From: Collinsella ihumii
GTDB taxonomy: Bacteria > Actinomycetota > Coriobacteriia > Coriobacteriales > Coriobacteriaceae
Assembly (NCBI RefSeq): GCF_900046475.1
Contig: NZ_FCOU01000008.1
Location: forward strand, 1 to 64,000
Reading direction: 5' to 3'
Length of the DNA stretch: 64,000 bases
The position numbers were made by a program, and so were the translations under genes. The notes under the pieces are model-generated. The model was not told the DNA's origin. It worked only from the letters and a program-made list of their open reading frames with translations, and did not search any database. Below, piece by piece: positions 51,607 to 59,714 of the stretch. The stretch's first letter is position 1; each line of letters begins with the position of its first letter.

Positions 51607-53364
51607 ATGTCAGCAATCATCGAGATGGAAGGCGTCTCGTTCAGTTACGGTTCGGATGCCGCCCACGCCCTCGACAACGTCTCGCTCACGGTCAACGAGG
51701 GGGACTTCATCGGCATCATCGGCCCCTCGGGCGCCGGCAAGTCGACCCTTGCCGCCTGCCTGTCAGGGGCCATCCCGCACCACTACACCGGCGAGCTGTT
51801 CGGCACCACGGTCGTCGACGGCGCGGACACCTGCGACATCACGCTGACCGACATCTCGCGCATCGTGGGATCGGTCAACCAGGACATCGACGCGCAGATG
51901 GTCGCCTCGGTCGTCGAGGACGAGCTGCTCTTCGGCCTCGAGAACTTCGGCGTGCCCCATGACGAGATCGAGGGCCGCATCGAGCGCACGCTTGCCACCG
52001 TCGGTATCTCCGAGCTGCGCCATCGCGAGATCGCCACGCTGTCGGGCGGCCAGAAGCAGAAGGTCGCCATCGCCGCGATCCTGGCCCTCGAGCCCCGCGT
52101 GCTCGTGCTCGACGAGCCCACGGCGGCGCTCGACCCGGTCAGCTCGCGCATCGTCTTCGAGACGCTCGCCGACATCAACCGCCGCCTCGGCGTCACGGTC
52201 ATCGTCATCGAGCAGAAGGTCGCCCTGCTCTCCACCTACTGCAGCCGCATCCTCGTCATGGACCACGGCTCCATCGCGCTCACGGGCACGCCGCACGAGG
52301 TCTTCGGACACAGCGGCAACCTGCGCGCCATCGGCGTCGACAGCCCGCGCACCGTCCGCATCTCCAACAGCCTCGTCCGCGACGGCCTGACCGACCGAAG
52401 CGAGCCGTGCCTGAACGTGGACGAGGCCTATGGGCTCATCCGCGACATCCTGGCCGGCGTCGAGGGCATCGCGGACACCGCGGCCGACGCTCCCGAGCCC
52501 TCGCCCCACACGCCCGCGCGACCGCATGCGGACGGTACCGCCCCCATCCTCACCCTCGAGCACGTCGGGTTCACCTATCCCGGCGGCGGCGCCAGCGTGG
52601 AAGACCTCTCCATGACGGTCTATCCCGGGGAGCTCGTGGGCATCGTCGGCCAGAACGGCGCCGGCAAGACCACGCTCACCAAGCTGCTGAACGGCCTGCT
52701 CAAGCCGAGCGCCGGCACCGTGCGCGTCGCCGGCCTCGATACGCGCGAGACCCCGGTGTCGACCATCGCCGCCCACGTCGCCACGCTGTTCCAGAACCCC
52801 GACCGGCAGATCTGCAAGAACACGGTCATCGACGAGGTCGCCTTCGGACTCGAGCTCACCGGCGTCGACGGCGCCGAGGCGCGCGAGCGGGCCCGCGCGG
52901 TCATCAAGCGCTTCGGCCTGCCCGCCACCGAGGCGCCCTTCTCGCTGTCGCGCGGTCAGCGCCAGATGGTGGCGCTCGCGGGCGTCGTGGTCATGGAACC
53001 CGAGATCGTGCTGCTCGACGAGCCCACGAGCGGCCTGGACTACCGCGAGTGCATGACCGTCATGGAGACCGTGAGCGACATGGCCGACCATGGCTGCGCC
53101 GTCATCATGGTCTGCCACGACATGGAGGTCGTCAGCGACTTCGCCGAGCGCATCGTCGTCATGGCGAACGGGCGCATCCTCGGCCGCGGCCCGGCGGCCC
53201 CCCTGTTCGCCGACCGCGCCCTCATGGACCAGGCGAGCGTCACGCCGCCGCAGGTCATCGACCTCTCCGAACGCCTGGCGCGCGACGTCTCGCCCGCGTT
53301 CGCCCACATCACCGAAGTCAGCGACATCGTGCGCACCGTAAAGGAGCTGATGGGCCGTGCTTAA
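51607..53364 (+). CDS. ECF transporter double ATPase (EcfA1-EcfA2 fusion)
   Basis: 585 aa with two ABC ATPase domains in one chain. Domain one: GPSGAGKSTLAACL, TLSGGQKQKVAIAAILAL, VLVLDEPTAALDPV. Domain two: GQNGAGKTTLTKLLNG, SLSRGQRQMVALAGV (signature LSRGQ instead of LSGGQ), IVLLDEPTSGLDY. A linker rich in Pro/Ala joins them. It powers the energy-coupling module with EcfT. Start at 51607 with GAAAGG upstream. Confidence 0.92.
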   Translation: MSAIIEMEGVSFSYGSDAAHALDNVSLTVNEGDFIGIIGPSGAGKSTLAACLSGAIPHHYTGELFGTTVVDGADTCDITLTDISRIVGSVNQDIDAQMVASVVEDELLFGLENFGVPHDEIEGRIERTLATVGISELRHREIATLSGGQKQKVAIAAILALEPRVLVLDEPTAALDPVSSRIVFETLADINRRLGVTVIVIEQKVALLSTYCSRILVMDHGSIALTGTPHEVFGHSGNLRAIGVDSPRTVRISNSLVRDGLTDRSEPCLNVDEAYGLIRDILAGVEGIADTAADAPEPSPHTPARPHADGTAPILTLEHVGFTYPGGGASVEDLSMTVYPGELVGIVGQNGAGKTTLTKLLNGLLKPSAGTVRVAGLDTRETPVSTIAAHVATLFQNPDRQICKNTVIDEVAFGLELTGVDGAEARERARAVIKRFGLPATEAPFSLSRGQRQMVALAGVVVMEPEIVLLDEPTSGLDYRECMTVMETVSDMADHGCAVIMVCHDMEVVSDFAERIVVMANGRILGRGPAAPLFADRALMDQASVTPPQVIDLSERLARDVSPAFAHITEVSDIVRTVKELMGRA

Positions 53365-54103
53365 CGTCATCGATTACGTCCCCGGCGACACCCTGCTGCA
53401 TCGCCTGAACCCCGTGACCAAGCTCGCGCTCGCCGCGGCCATCATCGCGGCGACGTTCTTGTCCGACGGCTATGCCGCGCTCGTGGGCCTGCTCGTGCTC
53501 ACGCTGGCGCTCGCCGCCTATGCGGGCGTGTTCGGGAGGCTCGCGCGCCTGCTCAAGCTGCTCGTGCCCGTCGCGCTCATCATGCTCGTGCTCCAGCTCG
53601 TGTTCGTGCGCTCCGGCACCGCGCTGCTCGCCTTCGTGACCGACGAGGGTCTCATCACCGGCGGCAAGGCCTGCCTGCGCCTGCTCGGCGTGGCGCTGCC
53701 GCTCGTGCTGATGCTCATGGTCACCAAGCTCACCGACCTCGCTAACGCGTGCGTCGAGAAGCTGCACATCCCCTACAAGTACGCGTTCACCTTCACGACG
53801 GCGCTGCGCTTCGTGCCGGTGTTCTCGCAGGAGATGAACGCCATCATGGAGGCCCAGACGGCGCGCGGCGTGGAATACGACACCAACAACCCCTTCAAGA
53901 AGATGCAGCTCATGCTTCCGCTGTGCATCCCGCTGCTCATCTCGAGCGTGAGCAAGACCGACGCGACGGCCCTTGCCGCCGAGCAGCGCGGCTTCTATCT
54001 GCGCACGCGCGAGAGCAGCTACCGGCGCTATCCGTTCTCCGCGGCGGACTTCGCGGCCTTCGCCCTGTGCATCGCTCTCATCGCCCTCGGCATCGTGCTG
54101 TAG
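53357..54103 (+). CDS. ecfT: ECF transporter transmembrane component EcfT
   Basis: 248 aa, GTG start overlapping the ATPase gene by 8 bases. About five membrane helices (LALAAAIIAATFL, LLKLLVPVALIMLVLQLVF and others). Two ARG-type coupling motifs, EAQTARGVEYD and AAEQRGFYLR, contact the ATPases. DYVPGDTLLHRLNPVTKL at the N-terminus is typical. It couples ATP hydrolysis to one or both S components. Confidence 0.93.
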   Translation: MLNVIDYVPGDTLLHRLNPVTKLALAAAIIAATFLSDGYAALVGLLVLTLALAAYAGVFGRLARLLKLLVPVALIMLVLQLVFVRSGTALLAFVTDEGLITGGKACLRLLGVALPLVLMLMVTKLTDLANACVEKLHIPYKYAFTFTTALRFVPVFSQEMNAIMEAQTARGVEYDTNNPFKKMQLMLPLCIPLLISSVSKTDATALAAEQRGFYLRTRESSYRRYPFSAADFAAFALCIALIALGIVL

Positions 54104-54142
54104 ACGGCCCGTCGGCACCCGCACGCACAACCCCGCACGCAC

Positions 54143-54175
54143 GAACAGCCCCGTTGTGTTTCAATGGGGCTGTTC
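54143..54175 (+). terminator. Terminator of the ECF operon
   Basis: GAACAGCCCC (54143-54152) pairs with GGGGCTGTTC (54166-54175), followed by CTATT. 40 bases after the ecfT stop. Confidence 0.7.
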
Positions 54176-54217
54176 CTATTGAGAGCACACGCTGCCACGA
54201 CCATCTGGAGATGCGAC

Positions 54218-55168
54218 ATGCCCGAACTTGAGATTCCCGCCTTTGTGCGCCAGCAGATTGCCGAGAGCTACGGAGCGGACAAGGCGTCGCTCGTGGAGCG
54301 CGGCTTCGACGAGGCGTGCACCCGCCCGGTGACGCTGCGGGCGAACACGCTCAAGGCGCAGCCGGACGATATCGCCGACGCGCTCGATGCGGCGCACATC
54401 GCATACCGCCGAGTCCCGTGGTACCGCGACGCGTTCGTGCTCGAGGACGTGCGCGAGAAGGCCGTCTGGAATCTGGACATCTACCGGGAGGGCCGAGTGT
54501 ACCTGCAGAGCCTCTCCTCCATGATGCCGCCACTCGTCCTGGAGCCCCGCCCGGGAGCCGACATCTTGGACATGTGTGCCGCACCGGGCGGCAAGACCAG
54601 CCAGGTCGTCGCGCTGTCCGACGGCGCCGCGCACATGACGGCCTGCGAGATGAACGGCCCGCGCGCCGAGAAGCTCCAGTACAACCTCGACAAGCTCGGC
54701 TGCCGCAACGTGCAGGTCATGCGCGTGGACGCCCGGCGCCTCGACAAGTTCTTCTCCTTCGACCAGATCCTTCTCGACGCCCCCTGCACCGGATCGGGCA
54801 CCATCTGCTCAGGCGACGAGCGCGCCGGCAGGCGCATCACCGAGGCGCTGCTGAGCAAGGTCACCCGCTCGCAGCGCGCGCTGCTCGACCGCGCGCTCGA
54901 CGTGCTCAAGCCCGGCGGCACCCTCGTCTACTCGACCTGCTCCATCTTCCCCGCGGAAAACGAGGAGCAGGTCGCAGCGGCACTCAAGCGCCATCGAGAC
55001 TGCGAGGTCGCGCCCGTGGAGCTCGCCGGCGCCGACGGCGAAACCGATGCCCCGATCATGCTCCCCGGCCGCATCGAGGGCACCTGCACCATCTGCCCCT
55101 CGCGCCTGTACGAGGGATTCTTCATCGCGCGCATCACCAAGAAGGACCCGAAGAAGCGCAAGCGGTAA
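54218..55168 (+). CDS. RsmB/NOP-family RNA (cytosine-C5) methyltransferase
   Basis: 316 aa from the ATG at 54218 (GGAG upstream). LDMCAAPGGKTSQ (AdoMet), LLDAPCTGSGTI and YSTCSIFPAENEEQV contain the two catalytic Cys positions (PC and TCS). Such enzymes methylate cytosine-C5 in rRNA; the C-terminal PUA-like tail of RsmF is missing, so it is a short form. Target base unknown. Confidence 0.9.
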   Translation: MPELEIPAFVRQQIAESYGADKASLVERGFDEACTRPVTLRANTLKAQPDDIADALDAAHIAYRRVPWYRDAFVLEDVREKAVWNLDIYREGRVYLQSLSSMMPPLVLEPRPGADILDMCAAPGGKTSQVVALSDGAAHMTACEMNGPRAEKLQYNLDKLGCRNVQVMRVDARRLDKFFSFDQILLDAPCTGSGTICSGDERAGRRITEALLSKVTRSQRALLDRALDVLKPGGTLVYSTCSIFPAENEEQVAAALKRHRDCEVAPVELAGADGETDAPIMLPGRIEGTCTICPSRLYEGFFIARITKKDPKKRKR

Positions 55169-55173
55169 CCGGG

Positions 55174-55250
55174 ATGGGTTGATTGGGGACGGGGTCGTTT
55201 CAACCCATGGCAGCGAAATGCTCAGCCGTGGGTTGAAACGACCCCGTCTT
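55174..55250. repeat. Palindromic intergenic repeat, family G (copy 3 plus half copy)
   Basis: 55174-55208 is a full unit (ATGGGTTG...CAACCCAT) and 55229-55250 (TGGGTTGAAACGACCCCGTC) a half unit. Same family as 2901, 44884 and 57846. Lies after the methyltransferase gene. Confidence 0.7.
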
Positions 55251-55268
55251 GCAAAGTACCAGTACGCG

Positions 55269-55496
55269 TTAGCGGCTGTGCTTGCCGCGATAGGCCGTGT
55301 CGGAACGCCTCGGCGCACGGTGGGCGCCCGGCGTCTGGGGGCGCGGCGAGCCCTGGCTCCTATAGGCGCGCCAGGCCTCCTCTTCCCGCCTCTGGTCTGC
55401 CCGCTCGCGCAGCTTCGTCACGATGGAATAGGCGATCGCGGCGACGATAATGGCCCCGATGCACAGCGCTATCGGCACAATAGCTCCGGCCTCCAC
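55269..55496 (-). CDS. Small single-helix membrane protein
   Basis: 75 aa, MEAGAIVPIALCIGAIIVAA then IAYSIVTKLRERADQRREEE and a basic, Pro-rich tail (SPRPQTPGAHRAPRRSD). One N-terminal membrane helix with a cytoplasmic charged tail is predicted. I do not recognise the family. Weak coding evidence beyond length, helix and codon usage similar to neighbours. Confidence 0.55.
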   Translation of the reverse strand: MEAGAIVPIALCIGAIIVAAIAYSIVTKLRERADQRREEEAWRAYRSQGSPRPQTPGAHRAPRRSDTAYRGKHSR

Positions 55497-55719
55497 GTGA
55501 TCACCGCCTTCCTTCCGCCTTCTTCGGTCCCGACAAGCTTACCAAATCGGCCCTGCCGCGCCCATGCGCTCGATAAAACAACAGGAACCGCAGGAGCGTC
55601 CCATGCGGGCCCAACGTAAGCAGCTTGTAAACCTGATTGGGAGGTGTGGCGCCCGGGTACAAGAGGGGCGCCGCCATACGGTCAAATCAATCGCTGACAT
55701 GAATCACGAGGTTGCCATC

Positions 55720-56700
55720 ATGAACCCGAACGATATGCATACGCCCGTGCCCGTCTCGGCCGACGTGCCCGAAAACGTCGAGGCGTCCGTGGACTTCTCC
55801 GAGATCGACATCGCGCCGGAGTTCGCCGAGCCGGCACACGCCGTCACCCCGGCCGGCGTGCTCCCCATGGAGCCGGCGCCCATCGAGGGACACCTGCGCA
55901 AGGCGGCCCTGCGCGTCCCCGAGGGCATCGAGGAGACCGGCGGCTTCACGCTGTTCGGCCGCCGCATCAAATCGATGCTCTACTCCACCGACGTCGCCGT
56001 GATACGAAACGCCAACGCCGACGCGGTCTTTGCCGTCTACCCGTTCACGGCGCAGCCCGCGATCACGCAGGCGCTGCTCACCGCCGCCGAATGCCCGGTG
56101 TTCGTGGGCGTGGGCGGCGGGACCACCCAGGGCAAGCGCTCCGTCCAGCTCGCTGCCGTCTCGGAGATGCAGGGGGCCGCCGGCGTCATCGTGAACTCGC
56201 CTGCCTCCGCTGACCTCGTCGCCCAGATCGCCTCCATCGTGGACATCCCCGTCATCGCCACGGTCGTGCGCGCGGACGACGACGCCCACGCCAAGGTGCA
56301 GGCGGGGGCGAAGATCCTGAACATCGCCGCGGGGCGCGACACGCCGCAGGTGCTGCGCGAGCTGCGCGCGACCTACCCCAACCTGCCGCTCATAGCCCCC
56401 GGGGGCAAGACGCCCGAGACCATCCTCGAGACCATCCAGGCCGGCGCGAACGCCATCATCTGGACGCCGCCGTCGGCCCAGATGCTCCAGGCGGACATGA
56501 TGCAGCGCTACCGCAAGCTCGAGGGAGAGGGCGCAAACCCCGTGCCCTCGATCGACCCGGTGTCCGCCGGCGAGGTCAACCCGCTCGAGGCGCGGCCGGA
56601 CATCCCCTTCCCCGACGAAGTCGTGGACCGCATGAGCGCGGAGCCGACCCGTCGCACGCCTTTCCCGCGATTCTTCTCACGCAACCGCACGCGCCGGTAG
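55720..56700 (+). CDS. Putative TIM-barrel protein of unknown function
   Basis: 326 aa from the ATG at 55720, which has GAGG 7 bases upstream. The central part looks like a (beta/alpha)8 barrel: AVFAVYPFTAQPAITQALL, PVFVGVGGGTTQGKRSVQLA, AAGVIVNSPASADLVAQIASIVDIPVIATVV, KILNIAAGRDTPQVLRELRA, LIAPGGKTPETILETIQAGANAIIW. The repeated short-beta, Gly-rich pattern resembles aldolase/thiazole-synthase-like barrels, but no catalytic motif was recognised. N-terminal 60 residues are acidic and Pro-rich, the C-terminus basic (PFPRFFSRNRTRR). Confidence 0.6.
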   Translation: MNPNDMHTPVPVSADVPENVEASVDFSEIDIAPEFAEPAHAVTPAGVLPMEPAPIEGHLRKAALRVPEGIEETGGFTLFGRRIKSMLYSTDVAVIRNANADAVFAVYPFTAQPAITQALLTAAECPVFVGVGGGTTQGKRSVQLAAVSEMQGAAGVIVNSPASADLVAQIASIVDIPVIATVVRADDDAHAKVQAGAKILNIAAGRDTPQVLRELRATYPNLPLIAPGGKTPETILETIQAGANAIIWTPPSAQMLQADMMQRYRKLEGEGANPVPSIDPVSAGEVNPLEARPDIPFPDEVVDRMSAEPTRRTPFPRFFSRNRTRR

Positions 56701-56840
56701 CGCCCCGTCCGCACGCGATGCCGCGCGAGACCGCGGCCGGATTCGCACGGCGTCGCGGCGAAGGCATGCCGTTGGGCTATCATTGGTGCTTGAATGATGA
56801 CCGTCCACGCTGCAACCGACCGCGTTTCCGGAGATGAACG

Positions 56841-57467
56841 ATGCCGAGGCTATCTCAAGAGAAATCTGATGCGCGCCGCGCCGAGATCATCGACGCCTGC
56901 GAGGCGCTCTACCAGTCAGAAAGCTACCATGACATCACGATGTCGCAGGTGGCAAGCGGCGTCACGTTCGGGCGCGCCAACATCTACAACTACTTCCAGT
57001 GCAAAGACGAGATCCTGCTCGCCCTCCTGCAGCGGGAGCACGACAAGTGGACGGCGAGGCTCGATGAGCTGGCGGACGATGCCGAGAACCTGGACGACGA
57101 GCGCGTCGCCGAAGGTCTCGCGCAAAGCCTCGCCGAGCGCAAGCAGATGCTGAAGCTGCTCGCCATGAATCTTTACGACATGGAGCAGAACAGCCGCCTC
57201 GAGAAGCTCGTGGAGTTCAAGCGCTCGTACGCGCGCGCCGTCGAGGCGCTGCAGCGCGTCATCACTCGCGCCAAGCCGTCGTGGGGCGAGGAGCGCCGCA
57301 TGCGCTTCCTGTGCAGCTTCCTGCCCTTCCTGCAGGGCATCTACTCGTATGCATTCCATTCCGAAAAGCAGCTCGATGCCATGCGCGAGGCGGGGGTCAC
57401 CCCCTACGACCTGGACATCCGCACGGCGACGCGCGATCTTGTCTTGAAGCTCCTCCAAGAGGACTGA
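56841..57467 (+). CDS. TetR-family transcriptional regulator
   Basis: 208 aa. N-terminal helix-turn-helix: RRAEIIDACEALYQSESYHDITMSQVASGVTFGRANIYNYFQCKDEIL, the TetR pattern (xVAxxxxxxxxxxYxYFxxKxxI). The C-terminal ligand-binding half has no recognised class. Transcribed alone; what it controls is not shown in the window. A possible target is the neighbouring unknown-function gene at 55720, which points the same way 140 bases upstream. Confidence 0.88.
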   Translation: MPRLSQEKSDARRAEIIDACEALYQSESYHDITMSQVASGVTFGRANIYNYFQCKDEILLALLQREHDKWTARLDELADDAENLDDERVAEGLAQSLAERKQMLKLLAMNLYDMEQNSRLEKLVEFKRSYARAVEALQRVITRAKPSWGEERRMRFLCSFLPFLQGIYSYAFHSEKQLDAMREAGVTPYDLDIRTATRDLVLKLLQED

Positions 57468-57603
57468 CGCCGCGCTTCGGGCGGAGCCCCTTGAAGCCGA
57501 AACGCTTACCTGGGAAGCACTGATCAATTGCTTCCGCGGCGGTCTGCCCTATGGCGGGTGCCCGCGGTTTTTCGCACCGCGCCGCCCCGGCCGCGCCCTC
57601 TTC

Positions 57604-57639
57604 CCGGCGAAAGTGGCTAGAAATTTCTGTTTTGCTGTA
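57604..57639 (-). repeat. Dispersed 36-bp repeat, family A (copy 2)
   Basis: Reverse complement of the family A core (TACAGCAAAACAGAAATTTC start), extended by CCGGCT on one side and GAAGAGGG on the other as in copy 1. Confidence 0.85.
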
Positions 57640-57793
57640 AGCCGGGCCGGGATGGAGGGGTCGGAAGCCCGCCGCCGGCACCGGTTTCCCCCGGACAGCG
57701 CCCGATTCGAGGGCTTGAGGGGCCTGAAACCGGCTTCGTAACCGGCCAACAAGGTCAAGACGGCTTATCTGGACATTTCCGCAGCGCCCGGCT

Positions 57794-57829
57794 TACAGCA
57801 AAACAGAAATTTCTAGCCACTTTCGCCGG
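57794..57829 (+). repeat. Dispersed 36-bp repeat, family A (copy 3)
   Basis: Identical 36-base core in forward orientation, preceded by CCCGGCT as in copy 2. Confidence 0.85.
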
Positions 57830-57845
57830 AAGGGATGCTCTCTGG

Positions 57846-57914
57846 AATGGGTTGGTTGGGGACGGGTTCGTTCCAACCCACGGGTTGGAACGAACCCGTC
57901 CCCAACCAACCCAT
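57846..57914. repeat. 69-bp palindrome, family G (inverted double copy)
   Basis: Two family G units back-to-back: AATGGGTTGGTTGGGGACGG onward and its perfect complement, 34-base arms around a single central base. It lies between tetR and degV, which converge, and could act as a bidirectional terminator. Confidence 0.8.
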
Positions 57915-57923
57915 TTGCACAGC

Positions 57924-57960
57924 AAAAAAGACCCGGCCGAGCTGAAAACTCGACCGGGTC
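57924..57960 (-). terminator. Terminator of degV
   Basis: GACCCGGcCGAG (57930-57941) pairs with CTCGaCCGGGTC (57949-57960). On the minus strand it is followed by TTTTTT. Directly after the degV stop. Confidence 0.88.
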
Positions 57961-57965
57961 GCAAG

Positions 57966-58853
57966 CTAGTCGACGCGCGTGTCGCCCATGAAGAACAGGG
58001 CGACGGTGCCGGGACCGGTATGGGCGCCGATGACCGTGCCGATGTCGCAGATCTCGACCTTGCCCTTGAGCGCCGGGATCTTCTCGCCGACCAGACGGGC
58101 GACCTCCTCGGCATCCTCCAGGCAATCGGAGTGAGAAATCGTGCAGCGGCCGGTGTAGGCGGAACCGTTCTCAACGTGATCCATCATGTCGTCCACCAGG
58201 CGGACGATCGCCTTCTTCTTGGTGCGGATCTTCTCGCGCGGGATGAGCTTGCCCTCGAAGTTCACGTTCATGACCGGGCAGATCTTGAGCGCCGTGGCGA
58301 TCAGCGCGCTCGTGGAGCTCACGCGGCCGCCGCGCTTCAGGCAGTCGAGATCGGACACGAAGAACCACTGGTTGACGTTCATCTTGTGGACCTCGGTCCA
58401 CTCGGCGAGCTCATCGAAACCCATGCCCTCGTCGCGCTTGTCGGCCATGACCTCGACGAGCAGGCCGAACCCCGCAGAGGCGCACAGCGAATCGATGACG
58501 CGGATCTTGCGCTCGGGGTATTGCGGCGCGAGCGTCTCGGCGGCAAGGCAGGCGGAGTTGTACGTCCCGGAGATGCCCGTGGACAGCGAGACGTGCAGGA
58601 TATCGAGCCCCTGCTTGAGATAGGGCTCCCAAAACGCGACGTACTCGCCCGTACCGACCTGGGAGGTCTTGGCCTGCGCACCACCTTTGAGCGTGCCGAA
58701 GAACTCCTGCGGCGTGGTGGACTGATAGATGTCGTCCGTGTAAGTCGCGCCGTTCATCTCGTAGTGGAAGCAGACGTAGCCCACGTTGCGCTCACGGTAG
58801 AACGAAAGCGGCATGTCGGCCGTCGACTCACAGGTGATCATGTAATCGCTCAT
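57966..58853 (-). CDS. DegV-family fatty-acid-binding protein
   Basis: 295 aa. MITCESTADMPLSFYRERNV (DSTxD-like), HVSLSTGISGTYNSACLAAE (the SxxxSGTYxSA lipid-headgroup motif), DSLCASAGFGLLVEV and SDLDCLKRGGRVSS are DegV hallmarks. Family members bind fatty acids and act with fatty-acid kinase FakA. No fakA is seen nearby. Length is normal. Confidence 0.92.
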   Translation of the reverse strand: MSDYMITCESTADMPLSFYRERNVGYVCFHYEMNGATYTDDIYQSTTPQEFFGTLKGGAQAKTSQVGTGEYVAFWEPYLKQGLDILHVSLSTGISGTYNSACLAAETLAPQYPERKIRVIDSLCASAGFGLLVEVMADKRDEGMGFDELAEWTEVHKMNVNQWFFVSDLDCLKRGGRVSSTSALIATALKICPVMNVNFEGKLIPREKIRTKKKAIVRLVDDMMDHVENGSAYTGRCTISHSDCLEDAEEVARLVGEKIPALKGKVEICDIGTVIGAHTGPGTVALFFMGDTRVD

Positions 58854-58983
58854 GCATTCTCCTTCGCAGACACGAATCGGATACCCGCCCTATAGCATTA
58901 TCGCACCTGACGCCCTTATCTCCTAGCTGGTATTGCACACGAGCTGGCGTAGTATCGAAAACATGCTGCAGGAGGGCGCAGAA

Positions 58984-59023
58984 GAAAAAGCCGCCGAAAG
59001 ACCACGTAGGCCTTTCGGCGGCT
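58984..59023 (-). terminator. Terminator of the Rrf2 regulator gene
   Basis: AGCCGCCGAAAG (58989-59000) pairs with CTTTCGGCGGCT (59012-59023). On the minus strand it is followed by TTTTTC. 66 bases past the regulator stop. Confidence 0.8.
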
Positions 59024-59089
59024 CGGTGCGAGGGCGATCGACGCCACCTGCGGGAAGACGCGCATTGCGGCAGGCGGGGCGATCGGGGC

Positions 59090-59536
59090 TCACGCCTCGA
59101 TGTGCGACAAGTCGACGTCGAGCTTCATCTCGGGCACATGTGCGAGTTCGGACAGCGTCACGCCGTCGACGTAGTCGTCGATGGCCGCCTCGAGCCCCTG
59201 CCAGAACCTCACCGTCGAGCACAGGTCGGAGCGCACGCAGGAGCCCTCGAGCCCGTCACAGGCGACGGGTGCCGTCGCGCCCTCCGCCGCGCGCAGGATG
59301 TCGCCGGCGCGGATCTCCTCGGCCGGCCGGGCGAGCATGTAGCCGCCGCCCTTGCCGCGCACGCTCTTGAGCAGGCCGGCGGCCATGAGCGGGCGCACGA
59401 GCTGCTCCAGATACTTGAGCGAGATGCTCTCGCGCTCGGCGACCTCGCGCAGGGCGATCTTGCCCTCCTCGTCACCGAAGGCGGCGATGTAGATCATGAG
59501 GCGCAGCGCGTAGCGGCCCTTGGACGATATGAGCAT
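59090..59536 (-). CDS. Rrf2-family, IscR-like Fe-S-sensing regulator
   Basis: 148 aa. SSKGRYALRLMIYIA and ISLKYLEQLVRPLMAAGLLKSVRGKGGGYMLARP form the Rrf2 winged helix. ACDGLEGSCVRSDLC supplies three Cys in the region where IscR holds its 2Fe-2S cluster (here spaced C-x6-C-x5-C). It lies divergent from sufCBDS with 178 bases between starts, so it most likely represses the Suf operon when clusters are plentiful. An IscR- or SufR-type name is inference. Confidence 0.88.
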   Translation of the reverse strand: MLISSKGRYALRLMIYIAAFGDEEGKIALREVAERESISLKYLEQLVRPLMAAGLLKSVRGKGGGYMLARPAEEIRAGDILRAAEGATAPVACDGLEGSCVRSDLCSTVRFWQGLEAAIDDYVDGVTLSELAHVPEMKLDVDLSHIEA

Positions 59537-59714
59537 GGAGTGCCTCCGTACCCCTCGATATGCAAAAAGACGACCAGCGTCCGGTCATAATCTTAGTGAA
59601 TTGCTCGGAATTAATCTTGACTCTTTTCCGGTACATCTTATCCTTATCCCGAGAGAATTCCTAGGGTTTATCCCGGGGACACACCGTCCCCTTGCATTCG
59701 AGGAAGGACACCCG
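59537..59714. promoter_or_regulatory. Divergent rrf2-sufC promoter region
   Basis: TTGACT (59617-59622) and TATCCT (59639-59644) with a 16-base spacer could be the suf promoter. Partial dyads GAATTGCTCGGAATT (about 59598-59612) and CCTAGGGTTTATCCCGGGG downstream are candidate regulator sites. A ribosome site GAGGAAGGA precedes sufC. Confidence 0.4.

Larger units (their letters stand above)
57468..57929. other. Repeat-rich intergenic region between tetR and degV
   Basis: About 460 bases with two copies of repeat family A in opposite orientation (57604-57639 and 57794-57829) and the large family G palindrome (57846-57914). No coding sequence is supported. Two A repeats facing each other 155 bases apart could fold as a large stem or flank a lost element. 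Confidence 0.6.
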
